DNA of 44,863 nt from Robiginitomaculum sp. Its GTDB lineage: Bacteria; Pseudomonadota; Alphaproteobacteria; Caulobacterales; Maricaulaceae. The translations under genes and the position numbers were made by a program. The notes under the pieces are model-generated. The model was not told the DNA's origin, ran no database searches, and worked only from the letters and a program-made list of their open reading frames with translations. The stretch lies in contig JAJFFP010000092.1 of NCBI GenBank assembly GCA_021776595.1, positions 1-44,863 of the forward strand. Direction: 5' to 3'. Below, piece by piece: positions 37,165-44,863 of the stretch. Position 1 is the stretch's first letter; each line of letters begins with the position of its first letter.

Positions 37165-38460
37165 ATGACTACTAAACCAACGCAACCCACCCGTGAGCTT
37201 GGCTTGCCCGAACTGATTGCCATGGGTGTTGGCGGTATGATTGGCGGCGGTATATTTTCCGTGCTTGGTCTGGCTGTGGGCATTGCCGGTCATGCGGCAC
37301 CGCTGGCATTTCTGATTGGCGCTTTTATTGCCCTCGCGGGAGGCTATTCCTATATCAAACTGGCACTGACCTTTCGCGATGACGGGGCCAGTTATACCTA
37401 TCTGGCACGTGCTTTTCCCAACTTCCAGTTTATCTCTACACTGGGGGGCTGGACGGTAATCGTGGGCTATGTGGGCACGCTGGCGCTTTATGCTTTTACC
37501 TTTGGTGCCTATGGTGCCGATCTGCTGGGGCATGGTGCGGATCACTATGTGCGCATGGCGCTGTCGGCACTGGTGCTTACGTTTTTCTTGTGGCTCAATT
37601 TGCGCGGTGCCGGGGATGCCGGTTTTGTCGAGGATCTGGTCGTTTATACCAAAATCGCCCTGCTTGGGTTTTTTGCCATTGCCGGGGCGCTAACGGTAAA
37701 ATCAGACCACCTTGTGCCGGTTTTTGACCGTGGATATGCCTCTGTCTTTATGGCGGGCGCGCTGGTGTTTGTGGCTTTTGAAGGCTTTCAGCTAATCACC
37801 AACGTCATGAGTGAAATGCGTGATCCAGATCGCAATGTGCCGCGCGGCATTTATGCTTCCATCATTATCACCTCTCTTATTTATATTGTTCTGGCCATTG
37901 TTGGCATTGGTAATCTGGGGGAGACAGAACTGATTGCCGCCAAAGAATACGCACTGGCGGCGGCGGCGCGACCGGTGCTTGGCGAGGCCGGTGTGGTGCT
38001 GGTCGGCGTGGCGGCGTTGCTTGCCACCTCCAGCGCCATTAATGCCACCGCTTTTGGGGCTTCACGCATGATGGCACAAATGGCCCTGGAAAAACGTATG
38101 CCAAAGGCTTTTTCCCGGCGAAATAAACGCAATGCGCCGCGCAATGCGGTTTTTGCCCTGATTGGCTTTGCTGCCCTTTTTACCCTTGCTGGCGGGCTGG
38201 AAGTCATTGCCGCATTTTCCTCCCTGACTTTTTTACTGGTTTCCATCGGGGTTTCGGCGGCCAATATGAAATTGCATAAAAAAAGCGCCTCAAAGCCCTC
38301 CTTGATACTGTTGGGTCTGACGTTAATGAGCACAACGGTCGTGCTTTTGGTGGTGCATTTATGGAATAATAGCCGAACGACCCTGTTCATTATACTTGCC
38401 ATATATGCCGTAGTTGGTGCCGCAGCGGTGTTTTATGGCTGGCTGGAGAAGCGCGCATGA
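37165..38460 (+). CDS. APC-superfamily amino-acid/polyamine permease
   Basis: A 431-residue inner-membrane transporter with about 12 hydrophobic helices. The first helix has the APC signature GVGGMIGGGIFSVLGLAVG. Family features include FVAFEGFQLITNVMSEMRDP with DRNVPRGIY and a late region NATAFGASRMM. The substrate cannot be predicted. AGGA lies before the ATG. Its stop overlaps the next gene's ATG (ATGA), starting a chain of four coupled genes. Confidence 0.92.
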   Translation: MTTKPTQPTRELGLPELIAMGVGGMIGGGIFSVLGLAVGIAGHAAPLAFLIGAFIALAGGYSYIKLALTFRDDGASYTYLARAFPNFQFISTLGGWTVIVGYVGTLALYAFTFGAYGADLLGHGADHYVRMALSALVLTFFLWLNLRGAGDAGFVEDLVVYTKIALLGFFAIAGALTVKSDHLVPVFDRGYASVFMAGALVFVAFEGFQLITNVMSEMRDPDRNVPRGIYASIIITSLIYIVLAIVGIGNLGETELIAAKEYALAAAARPVLGEAGVVLVGVAALLATSSAINATAFGASRMMAQMALEKRMPKAFSRRNKRNAPRNAVFALIGFAALFTLAGGLEVIAAFSSLTFLLVSIGVSAANMKLHKKSASKPSLILLGLTLMSTTVVLLVVHLWNNSRTTLFIILAIYAVVGAAAVFYGWLEKRA

Positions 38461-38930
38461 ACCAGAACGATTGGGACCTGCCGGCGCCTTTTATTCACAA
38501 AGTTGTGGCCAAACCGGAGCACATTGATGCTTTTGGCCATGTCAATAATGCGGTTTATAATAACTGGCTGGATGAAGCGGCCTGGGCGCACTGGGACAGT
38601 TTCGGCTTTGACAAGGCCTCCTGCGTAGCCGCCCGCCGTGGCATGGCTGTTTATCGCGCTGAAACCGATTATCTGGCCTCGGCTTATGTGGGCGATGAGC
38701 TGGATGTGGCAGTGTGGATCACGGCGTCAGACGGGCGTTTGCGGGCCGAAAGAAGATACCAGATTCGCCGTGTGGATAATGGGCAGAGCATTTTTCGCTC
38801 TTTGTGGAAGCTGGCCTGTTTTAACCTTGATACCGGTCGTCCGGCGCGGATGAGTGCGGAACTGGTTGCACATTATGTTGTAAAAGACCAAGTTAGAGAA
38901 CAACAGGAATTGAACAAGAATAAATCATGA
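38457..38930 (+). CDS. Acyl-CoA thioesterase, 4HBT hotdog family
   Basis: A 157-residue single-hotdog protein. The active-site motif HIDAFGHVNNAVYNNWLDEA contains the catalytic Asp and HVNN of the 4-hydroxybenzoyl-CoA thioesterase family; YRAETDYLASAYVGDELDV follows. It probably hydrolyses acyl-CoA thioesters; the chain length is unknown. ATGA overlaps link it to the permease upstream and to map downstream. Confidence 0.9.
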   Translation: MNQNDWDLPAPFIHKVVAKPEHIDAFGHVNNAVYNNWLDEAAWAHWDSFGFDKASCVAARRGMAVYRAETDYLASAYVGDELDVAVWITASDGRLRAERRYQIRRVDNGQSIFRSLWKLACFNLDTGRPARMSAELVAHYVVKDQVREQQELNKNKS

Positions 38931-39760
38931 TGACTTTTACCGAAGCTGAAGAGGCCCCGGCCGGGCGCACCAATATGATCAAACTGCATACGCCTGAAGA
39001 TTTCGAAGGCATGCGAAAGGCGGGTAAACTCGCTGGTGAATGTCTGGATATGCTGTGTGGGCATATGCGTCCAGGTGTGGTGACCAATGATCTGGACAAG
39101 CTGGCGCGTGAATTTATGCTCGATAATGGATCGCAGCCAGCCTGCCTTTACTATCGCGGCTATCCCAAAACCCTGTGCATTTCCGCCAATCATGTGGTGT
39201 GTCACGGCATTCCCGGTGAAAAAACCCTGAAAGATGGCGATATTGTCAATATTGATGTGACCCTGATCCTTGATGGCTGGCATGGTGATACCAGCCGTAT
39301 GTTTGCGCTTGGCAATGTGAAACGCCGGGCCCGGCGGCTGATCGATATTACCTATGAAGCGCTCATGCGCGGTATTGCTGTGGTTAAGCCCGGCGCACAC
39401 CTTGGCGATATTGGCCATGCCATTCAAACCTATGCAGAAGAAAACCGCTGCTCTGTGGTGCGCGATTTTTGCGGCCATGGGGTGGGCCGGGTTTTTCATG
39501 ATGCCCCCAATGTGCTGCATTATGGTCAGCCCGGCACCGGGGTCGAGCTGAAAGAAGGTATGTTTTTTACCATCGAGCCAATGCTTAACCTTGGCAAGCC
39601 TTCGGTTAAAATCCTCTCTGATGGCTGGACGGCGGTTACCCGCGACCGTTCCTTATCGGCGCAGTTTGAACATTCCATTGGTGTAACCGCAAACGGGACA
39701 GAAGTGTTTACCAAATCCCCTGCAGGTCTGGATAACCCGGCGCAGCTTGATAGCGAATGA
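38927..39760 (+). CDS. map: Type I methionine aminopeptidase
   Basis: Removes the initiator methionine from nascent proteins. The 277 residues have a short N-terminal extension and all five metal ligands: two Asp ([19 protein letters not shown]), His ([11 protein letters not shown]), and two Glu ([10 protein letters not shown] and QFEHSIGVT). An alternative ATG ([13 protein letters not shown]) lies 16 codons downstream and may be the usual start, but ATG 38927 is exactly in the ATGA overlap with the thioesterase. It overlaps radC in the same way. Confidence 0.96.
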   Translation: MMTFTEAEEAPAGRTNMIKLHTPEDFEGMRKAGKLAGECLDMLCGHMRPGVVTNDLDKLAREFMLDNGSQPACLYYRGYPKTLCISANHVVCHGIPGEKTLKDGDIVNIDVTLILDGWHGDTSRMFALGNVKRRARRLIDITYEALMRGIAVVKPGAHLGDIGHAIQTYAEENRCSVVRDFCGHGVGRVFHDAPNVLHYGQPGTGVELKEGMFFTIEPMLNLGKPSVKILSDGWTAVTRDRSLSAQFEHSIGVTANGTEVFTKSPAGLDNPAQLDSE

Positions 39761-40446
39761 GTGAAAAGACGACCAAACCGCATTATCATGGCCATCGCGC
39801 ACGCCTGCGCGAACGCTTTGAAGCATCTGGCCCGGATGCACTGGCTGATTATGAAATGCTGGAGCTCATATTGTTCCGTGCCATTCCGCGCCGGGACGTC
39901 AAGGGTATGGCCAAGTCACTGATCGCGCAGTTTGGCGGCTTTGCCGAAGTGTTGGGGGCGCCAATTGCCCGTCTTGCCGAGGTTTCTGGCATGAATGATA
40001 CGAGTGCACGAGAGCTTAAAATCATCCACGCGGCAGCATTGAGGGTGCATCAGGCCGGTGTCATGCACCGCCCGGTGGTTTCAAGCTGGACAGCTTTGCT
40101 GGACTACTGCCGTGCCGCCCTGGCACAGGAAACCACGGAACAATTTCGGGTTTTGTTTCTGGATCGTAAAAACCGCCTGATTGGTGATGAAGTGCAAAGC
40201 CGGGGCACCGTGGATCACACCCCGGTTTATCCGCGCGAGGTATTGCGCCGCGCGCTGGAGCTTGGTGCCTCTGCGGTAATATTGGTGCACAATCACCCCA
40301 GCGGCGACCCTACACCGTCCAAGGGAGATATTGATATGACCCGTGAGGTGATAACCGCCGCCCGTGCCCTGAAAATTACCGTGCACGATCACATTATTGT
40401 GGGCCGCGAAGAGGTGGTCAGCCTCAAGGCACTGGGTCTGATGTAA
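39757..40446 (+). CDS. radC: RadC family JAB-domain protein
   Basis: A 229-residue protein with an N-terminal helix-hairpin region ([20 protein letters not shown]) and a C-terminal JAMM-like domain carrying [16 protein letters not shown]. RadC was once thought to be a DNA-repair factor, but its function is unsettled. It overlaps map by four bases and is 13 bp upstream of the gamma-carbonic-anhydrase-like gene. Confidence 0.95.
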   Translation: MSEKTTKPHYHGHRARLRERFEASGPDALADYEMLELILFRAIPRRDVKGMAKSLIAQFGGFAEVLGAPIARLAEVSGMNDTSARELKIIHAAALRVHQAGVMHRPVVSSWTALLDYCRAALAQETTEQFRVLFLDRKNRLIGDEVQSRGTVDHTPVYPREVLRRALELGASAVILVHNHPSGDPTPSKGDIDMTREVITAARALKITVHDHIIVGREEVVSLKALGLM

Positions 40447-40459
40447 AAAGGAATGGACG

Positions 40460-40990
40460 ATGGCGCAATATAAACTTGACGGGATCGCTCCGGTAACACC
40501 GCCAGAAGGGCAATTCTGGGTAGCACCCAATGCCACACTGATTGGCAGGATTGAGCTGAAAAAACAGGCATCGATCTGGTATAATGTGGTGGCGCGCGGC
40601 GATAATGAACTGATTAGTATTGGTGAAAATACCAATGTCCAGGACGGTAGTGTTCTGCATACTGATATGGGGTTTCCACTTACCATTGGGGCGGATGTAA
40701 CCATTGGTCATATGGCCATGCTGCACGGCTGCACCATTGGCCATACCAGCCTGATTGGTATTGGCGCGACCGTGTTAAATGGTGCAAAAATTGGCAATTA
40801 TTCCCTGGTCGGTGCGCATGCCCTTGTAACCGAAGGCAAGGAATTTCCTGATGGCTCGCTGATTGTCGGTAGTCCCGCCCGCGTGGTGCGCACTTTGAGC
40901 GAAGACCAAATCAAAATGCTCAAGGCATCTGCTGAGCATTATGTGCAAAACTGGAAACGCTATGCAGCAGGGCTGCAAGTGCTCTCATAA
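40460..40990 (+). CDS. Gamma-carbonic-anhydrase-like protein (left-handed beta-helix)
   Basis: A 176-residue YrdA/PaaY-type protein. Hexapeptide repeats ([26 protein letters not shown]) form a left-handed beta-helix; zinc ligands would be H67, H84 and H89. These proteins are trimeric; many lack measured carbonic anhydrase activity, so the reaction is unproven. AGGA lies seven bases before the ATG. Its end overlaps the convergent small membrane protein gene by six bases. Confidence 0.92.
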   Translation: MAQYKLDGIAPVTPPEGQFWVAPNATLIGRIELKKQASIWYNVVARGDNELISIGENTNVQDGSVLHTDMGFPLTIGADVTIGHMAMLHGCTIGHTSLIGIGATVLNGAKIGNYSLVGAHALVTEGKEFPDGSLIVGSPARVVRTLSEDQIKMLKASAEHYVQNWKRYAAGLQVLS

Positions 40991-41236
40991 ACCTCTGGTC
41001 ATCAGCAGATAAAGCCCGATGCGAACAAGCAAAGTGGCAAAGACCGTAATCCAAAGCCGGCGTTGCATTATCATGCCACTGGCCAGCCCCAATGCTGCTG
41101 CCAAAGCGGAAACCACGATAAAGCCTATCAGGTTAAAAACCCCAAGCGTCAGCCAGAAAAAAACCGACAGGCCATAGGAGGTGATAAGCGCCAGGACAAG
41201 ATGGGTGATGAGTGAAGGCTTGTTGGCCTTGCTCAT
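40985..41236 (-). CDS. Small three-helix membrane protein, unknown function
   Basis: An 83-residue protein with about three hydrophobic stretches ([58 protein letters not shown]). No family is recognised. Its ATG overlaps the stop of the GYF-domain gene (ATGA), so it is the third gene of an ispH-GYF-membrane protein operon. Confidence 0.7.
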   Translation of the reverse strand: MSKANKPSLITHLVLALITSYGLSVFFWLTLGVFNLIGFIVVSALAAALGLASGMIMQRRLWITVFATLLVRIGLYLLMTRGL

Positions 41237-41757
41237 TCGCTGTCCTGCCAGAACTGGCGGATGCGGGCATCGGTTTCCTGCCCCACATTAAACCAGGCGG
41301 AACGGCCTTTACTGGCATCGGCAATAAACAGGGTATCTTCGCTGCCAAGTACATGAGACATGGCATTGCGCAATGTGGCGGCATTGGCATGGGCACTTAA
41401 CAGCCACACCTCCGGCATGGCTTCGATGGCCACCCCAAAGCTGCTTAGGCTTTCCATAAAAGTGGCGCGGGAGTGATAGCTGATTTTTGCAAAGACGACA
41501 AACCGGTGTGCGGTCGTTGGTTGTGCGTTTTCACTTTTTTGTTGCACCGGCCCGCCCAGAAAAGTTGTCAGGATTTCGTCCTCAATTGCCGGGATGAACA
41601 GGCCATTTTTTTCGGTGCAGACCAGAGAACGCGCACCAAGGCGGCCTTCGCTGGCAAATAACTGCAAGCGTTCTTCATCATAGGGGCCATAAACGGTGTC
41701 TTTGACCTTGATATACCATTGCGGCATCGCGTTGGTATCTGGATTATCGGATTGCAC
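41233..41757 (-). CDS. GYF-like domain protein, unknown function
   Basis: A 174-residue protein. Residues 13-55 (WYIKVKDTVYGPYDEERLQL, then SEGRLGARSLVC) match the bacterial GYF_2 domain, a proline-rich-peptide-binding fold. The C-terminal two-thirds are not recognised. It starts with GTG, with GGAG seven bases upstream inside the last ispH codons; a later ATG (MPQWYIKV) has no such site. It follows ispH by two bases. Confidence 0.75.
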   Translation of the reverse strand: MQSDNPDTNAMPQWYIKVKDTVYGPYDEERLQLFASEGRLGARSLVCTEKNGLFIPAIEDEILTTFLGGPVQQKSENAQPTTAHRFVVFAKISYHSRATFMESLSSFGVAIEAMPEVWLLSAHANAATLRNAMSHVLGSEDTLFIADASKGRSAWFNVGQETDARIRQFWQDSE

Positions 41758-41759
41758 TC

Positions 41760-42752
41760 TTATTCTCCAAGCCTTGCTGCATTAGATCGTAACATATTTG
41801 GCAGCTTGAATACCACGTCTTCACGAGCGCTGACCTGATTTTGCACAGTGATCGCAAAGCGCTCTTTAAGAAGTGCCAGCAGGTCTGTCACCAGATTTTC
41901 AGGTGCAGAAGCGCCGGCGGTAATGCCCAGGGTTTTAACGCCATCCAGCCAGTTTGGGCAAATGTCATCGGCGCTTTCAATCAGGTGCACATCACTGGCC
42001 CCGGCCCGGCGGGCCACCTCGACCAGACGCATGGAATTGGAAGAATTAGGCGCACCAAAAACCAATACCAGATCGCAATCGGGCGCAATCGCTTTCACCG
42101 CCGTCTGCCGGTTGGTGGTGGCATAGCAAATATCTTCACGGTGCGGTGCGGCAATCCCGGCAAAGCGATTTTGCAGGGCTTCAACAATATCACTGGTATC
42201 ATCCACGCTCAGCGTGGTTTGGGTCACAAAAGCAAGATTTTTCGGGTCTTGCGGGACCATGCGCATCACATCCTCGCAGGTCTCAATCAGGGTTACGGCC
42301 CCTTCCGGTAACTGGCCCATTGTGCCGATGACCTCAGGGTGCCCCCGATGGCCGATCAGTAATACATGACGCCCTGCATTATGATGGCGCTCGGCCTCCA
42401 CATGCACTTTGGAAACCAGCGGGCAAGTGGCATCGACATAGATTAATTGCCGCCTTTGGGCTTCTTTTGGCACGGATTTTGGCACCCCATGGGCGGAGAA
42501 AACCACAGGCCGGTCATCGGGGCATTCATCAAGCTCGTCAATAAAAACCGCGCCCAGTTTTTCCAGATGCTTGACCACATGGCGATTGTGGACAATCTCG
42601 TGGCGCACATAAACCGGCGCGCCGAATTTCTCGATGGCCCGTTCGACAATCTGGATAGCCCGATCCACCCCGGCGCAAAACCCGCGCGGGGCCGCCAGAC
42701 GGATCAGAAGGGATTTTTTTGGTGTTGGCATGGAATTGCAGACATCTTTCAT
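41760..42752 (-). CDS. ispH: 4-hydroxy-3-methylbut-2-enyl diphosphate reductase
   Basis: The final step of the MEP isoprenoid pathway, an iron-sulfur enzyme. From ATG 42752 there are 330 residues. Cluster-binding cysteines lie in [10 protein letters not shown] (Cys26), DATCPLVSK and [10 protein letters not shown]; catalytic features include [19 protein letters not shown] and the family GASAPENLV. The true start could also be ATG 42731 ([12 protein letters not shown]), which gives a more typical N-terminus; neither has a strong ribosome-binding site. It heads a short operon with the GYF and membrane-protein genes. Confidence 0.95.
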   Translation of the reverse strand: MKDVCNSMPTPKKSLLIRLAAPRGFCAGVDRAIQIVERAIEKFGAPVYVRHEIVHNRHVVKHLEKLGAVFIDELDECPDDRPVVFSAHGVPKSVPKEAQRRQLIYVDATCPLVSKVHVEAERHHNAGRHVLLIGHRGHPEVIGTMGQLPEGAVTLIETCEDVMRMVPQDPKNLAFVTQTTLSVDDTSDIVEALQNRFAGIAAPHREDICYATTNRQTAVKAIAPDCDLVLVFGAPNSSNSMRLVEVARRAGASDVHLIESADDICPNWLDGVKTLGITAGASAPENLVTDLLALLKERFAITVQNQVSAREDVVFKLPNMLRSNAARLGE

Positions 42753-42844
42753 TGCCGTTACTAACGCAAGACGATATGTCTGCGGGTCTATCAAACTGTG
42801 CGTCCCGGTCAACGGCACTTGTAATACTGGATGATTGAAACCTC

Positions 42845-43399
42845 ATGACACGCTCGCAAACCTTATTGCTCCTTACTGCTTTTTCGCTTGTGCTTTCCGG
42901 TTGCAAGACCGTAGGCAATGCTTTTGAGGAAAAGAAAAATATCGGCCCCTGCCCGGCAGCACTGGTGTTGTGGGATGCCGCCCGCAAGGTAGAGTTTAAC
43001 GGCCCGGAAAAATATGAGAATGTCGGCTTTACCGGCGAAATGCTGGGGGCGCGTTCGTTTTGCAAATATTATGACGAACGCCCCATAAGCGCGGATCTGA
43101 AAGTGGATATGGCCTTTGGTCGTGGCCCGGCAGCTGTTGGTGACACCAGGGAATATCGCTATTTTATCTCAATCGTTCGCAAGGATCTGGCTGTGATCGA
43201 CAAGCAGGTGTTTTCCACCACGGTTAAATTCAAACCCGGTGAGCAGATTATCCACCGCACCGAAAAATTTGGTAAAATTATTATCCCGCGCGCCAAAAGC
43301 AACACATCGGGAACCAATTTTGAAATCATAGTTGGCTTTGAATTGACGCCTGAAGAATTGGCCTTTGCGCGATCCGGCAAACGGTTCCGGCTGGACTGA
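42845..43399 (+). CDS. Putative lipoprotein, unknown function
   Basis: A 184-residue protein with a lipoprotein signal (LLLLTAFSLVLSGC, lipidated Cys20). Mature features include a Cys pair (GPCPAALVLWDAA, ARSFCKYY) and a beta-rich body (REYRYFISIVRKD, TNFEIIVGFELTPEELAFAR). Similar unnamed lipoproteins occur upstream of argS in other alphaproteobacteria, to my recollection. It is divergent from ispH and separated from argS by a single base. Confidence 0.75.
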   Translation: MTRSQTLLLLTAFSLVLSGCKTVGNAFEEKKNIGPCPAALVLWDAARKVEFNGPEKYENVGFTGEMLGARSFCKYYDERPISADLKVDMAFGRGPAAVGDTREYRYFISIVRKDLAVIDKQVFSTTVKFKPGEQIIHRTEKFGKIIIPRAKSNTSGTNFEIIVGFELTPEELAFARSGKRFRLD

Positions 43400-43400
43400 T

Positions 43401-44863
43401 ATGCACGCGCTGGCGCAACAATTGGGCAAGCGGCTGGGCGAGGCCTTTGCCGCCGAGGGCCTGCCCTTTGAACTGGGTCAGGTTAAAACCTCAGACCGGT
43501 CCGATCTGGCGCCTTTTCAATGCAATGGCGCGCTGGCGGCGGCCAGGCTGGCTAAAGCCTCCCCGCGTGATATTGCCGGGCGTATCACCGATCATCTGCA
43601 GGGCGATCCACTGATTGCCAGGACCAGCATTGCCGGGCCAGGATTTATCAATGTGGTGCCATCCGATGCCGCCTATGCCCATCAGGCCCAGGCGCTTTTT
43701 GGTGACGAAAATTGCGGAGCCAGCAAGACCGGGCATCCGCAAAAGCTGATCATCGACTTTGGCGGGCCCAATGTGGCCAAGCCCATGCACGTGGGCCATT
43801 TGCGCTCGTCCGTTATCGGCGATGCCCTGCAACGCATTGCCCGCTTTGTTGGCCATGATGTGCTCAGTGATATTCATCTGGGCGATTGGGGCCTGCAAAT
43901 GGGCCATCTGATTACCGAACTGGAAGATGAACAGCCGGGCCTGCCGTATTTTGACGAGAACCTTTGCGGTCCATGGCCCACCGAGCCGCCCGTCTCGCTT
44001 GACGATCTGTCACGCCTCTATCCCGTTGCCGCAACCAAAGCCAGGGCCGATACATCGCGGATGCAACGCTCGCGCAAGGCCACGGCAGAATTGCAGGCCG
44101 GACGGCCCGGTTATCTGGCACTATTGCACCATTTTATTGCCGTCTCGCGCGCCGGACTGGAAAAAGATTTTGATGCCCTTGGGGTGCATTTTGATCTGTG
44201 GAAGGGTGAATCGGACGTGCATCCTTTGATCCCGGCCATGATCGAGGACTTCAAGGCTCGCGGCATTACCGAGGAAAGCCAGGGCGCGCTGATCATCCGC
44301 ATTGCCCGCGAGGGCGACAAGAAAGAACAGCCGCCCTTGATTTTGGTATCCTCCGAAGGCTCGGCGCTTTATGGCACTACAGATCTCGCCACCATTTTGG
44401 ATCGCAAAAACACGGCTCACCCGGATCATATTCTTTATGTGGTGGACCAGCGTCAGGGCCAGCATTTTGAGCAGGTTTTTCGCGCCGCCGACAAGTCTGG
44501 CCTGATGAACGAAAACGCGCTGGAACACATCGGTTTTGGCACGGTCAATGGCAAGGATGGCAAGCCGTTCAAAACCCGCGAGGGCGGGGTGATGCGCCTT
44601 GCTGACCTGATGGACATGGCCAAAACCTCTGCGCGGGGCCGCATGGATGAGGCAGGAATTGGCGAAGGCTTTGATGAGACTGCCCTTGACGACATTGCCC
44701 GCAAGGTCGGCCTTGCCGCCATCAAATTTGCCGATTTGCGTAATCAGCGTCTGACGAATTATGTCTTTGACATGGATCGCTTTACCGCGTTTGAGGGCAA
44801 GACCGGGCCGTATCTGCAATATGCGGCGGTGCGGATTAAATCCATATTGCGCAAAGCCGCAGA
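43401..44863 (+). CDS. argS: Arginyl-tRNA synthetase, N-terminal part (runs off the window)
   Basis: The reading frame from ATG 43401 stays open to the edge, giving 487 residues without a stop. It starts MHALAQQLGKRLGEAFAAEG (Arg-tRNA-synthetase N-terminal domain). It has the class I HIGH-like motif in GGPNVAKPMHVGHLRSSVIG, LGDWGLQMGHLI, YGTTDLATILDRK, GQHFEQVFRAADK, and the KMSKS-region equivalent GKPFKTREGGVMRL. It charges tRNA-Arg. The C-terminal anticodon-binding domain is cut off. It begins one base after the lipoprotein stop. Confidence 0.96.
   Translation, partial: MHALAQQLGKRLGEAFAAEGLPFELGQVKTSDRSDLAPFQCNGALAAARLAKASPRDIAGRITDHLQGDPLIARTSIAGPGFINVVPSDAAYAHQAQALFGDENCGASKTGHPQKLIIDFGGPNVAKPMHVGHLRSSVIGDALQRIARFVGHDVLSDIHLGDWGLQMGHLITELEDEQPGLPYFDENLCGPWPTEPPVSLDDLSRLYPVAATKARADTSRMQRSRKATAELQAGRPGYLALLHHFIAVSRAGLEKDFDALGVHFDLWKGESDVHPLIPAMIEDFKARGITEESQGALIIRIAREGDKKEQPPLILVSSEGSALYGTTDLATILDRKNTAHPDHILYVVDQRQGQHFEQVFRAADKSGLMNENALEHIGFGTVNGKDGKPFKTREGGVMRLADLMDMAKTSARGRMDEAGIGEGFDETALDDIARKVGLAAIKFADLRNQRLTNYVFDMDRFTAFEGKTGPYLQYAAVRIKSILRKAA

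Overview
The window looks like a chromosomal segment of a free-living alphaproteobacterium. The F1 ATP synthase genes stand alone as atpHAGDC without the F0 genes. There is a fabA-fabB-fabI cluster, a PodJ-like coiled-coil/SEL1/peptidoglycan-binding protein, a DUF1058-type SH3 lipoprotein divergent from a 2-hydroxyacid dehydrogenase, a ScfR/RamB-type regulator and alphaproteobacterial REP-like palindromes. The TonB-dependent receptors resemble those of sphingomonad-, Kordiimonas- or Emcibacter-like lineages, but the order cannot be fixed from this sequence. No phage, IS element, CRISPR array, rRNA or tRNA was seen. Genes are densely packed, with many ATGA or TAATG stop/start overlaps.

Layout. 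1-6 kb: start of a DoxX-like gene (-), a TfoX-N protein (+), a large PodJ-like polarity/SEL1 protein (-), a nitroreductase (+), a DUF2332 protein (+) and a small secreted Cys-rich protein (-). 6.1-11.3 kb: F1 ATP synthase operon (-), with a 67-codon YHS/TRASH-like metal-binding ORF between atpD and atpC, coupled to both. 11.5-18 kb: a hybrid histidine kinase (+), priA (-), then transaldolase-DUF484-xerC (+). 18-21.2 kb: fabA-fabB-fabI (-) and an SH3 lipoprotein (-). 21.2-26.1 kb: glyoxylate/hydroxypyruvate reductase (+), a secreted metallo-beta-lactamase-fold protein (+), a MoeB/ThiF-like E1 enzyme and a TPR protein (-), and a MscS channel (+). 26.15-26.8 kb: a non-coding stretch with five palindromic REP-like units followed by an array of about ten CCCTTA-like words spaced about one DNA helical turn apart.

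26.8-36.2 kb is the most distinctive block: a small lipoprotein, a ScfR/RamB-type regulator divergent from isocitrate lyase (aceA), then TonB-dependent receptor 1 (-), malate synthase (aceB, +) and TonB-dependent receptor 2 (-). Both enzymes of the glyoxylate shunt thus alternate with two paralogous outer-membrane receptors beside a fatty-acyl-responsive type of regulator. This suggests a C2/fatty-acid uptake and assimilation locus. A palindrome in the aceB promoter, a shared 11-bp word in the two receptor leaders and TTTACAA repeats at the regulator start are candidate control sites.

36.3-44.9 kb: PPK2 polyphosphate kinase (+); APC permease - 4HBT thioesterase - methionine aminopeptidase - RadC, chained by 4-nt overlaps, followed by a gamma-carbonic-anhydrase-like protein; ispH - GYF-domain protein - small membrane protein (-); a lipoprotein; and the 5' part of argS, which runs off the right edge.
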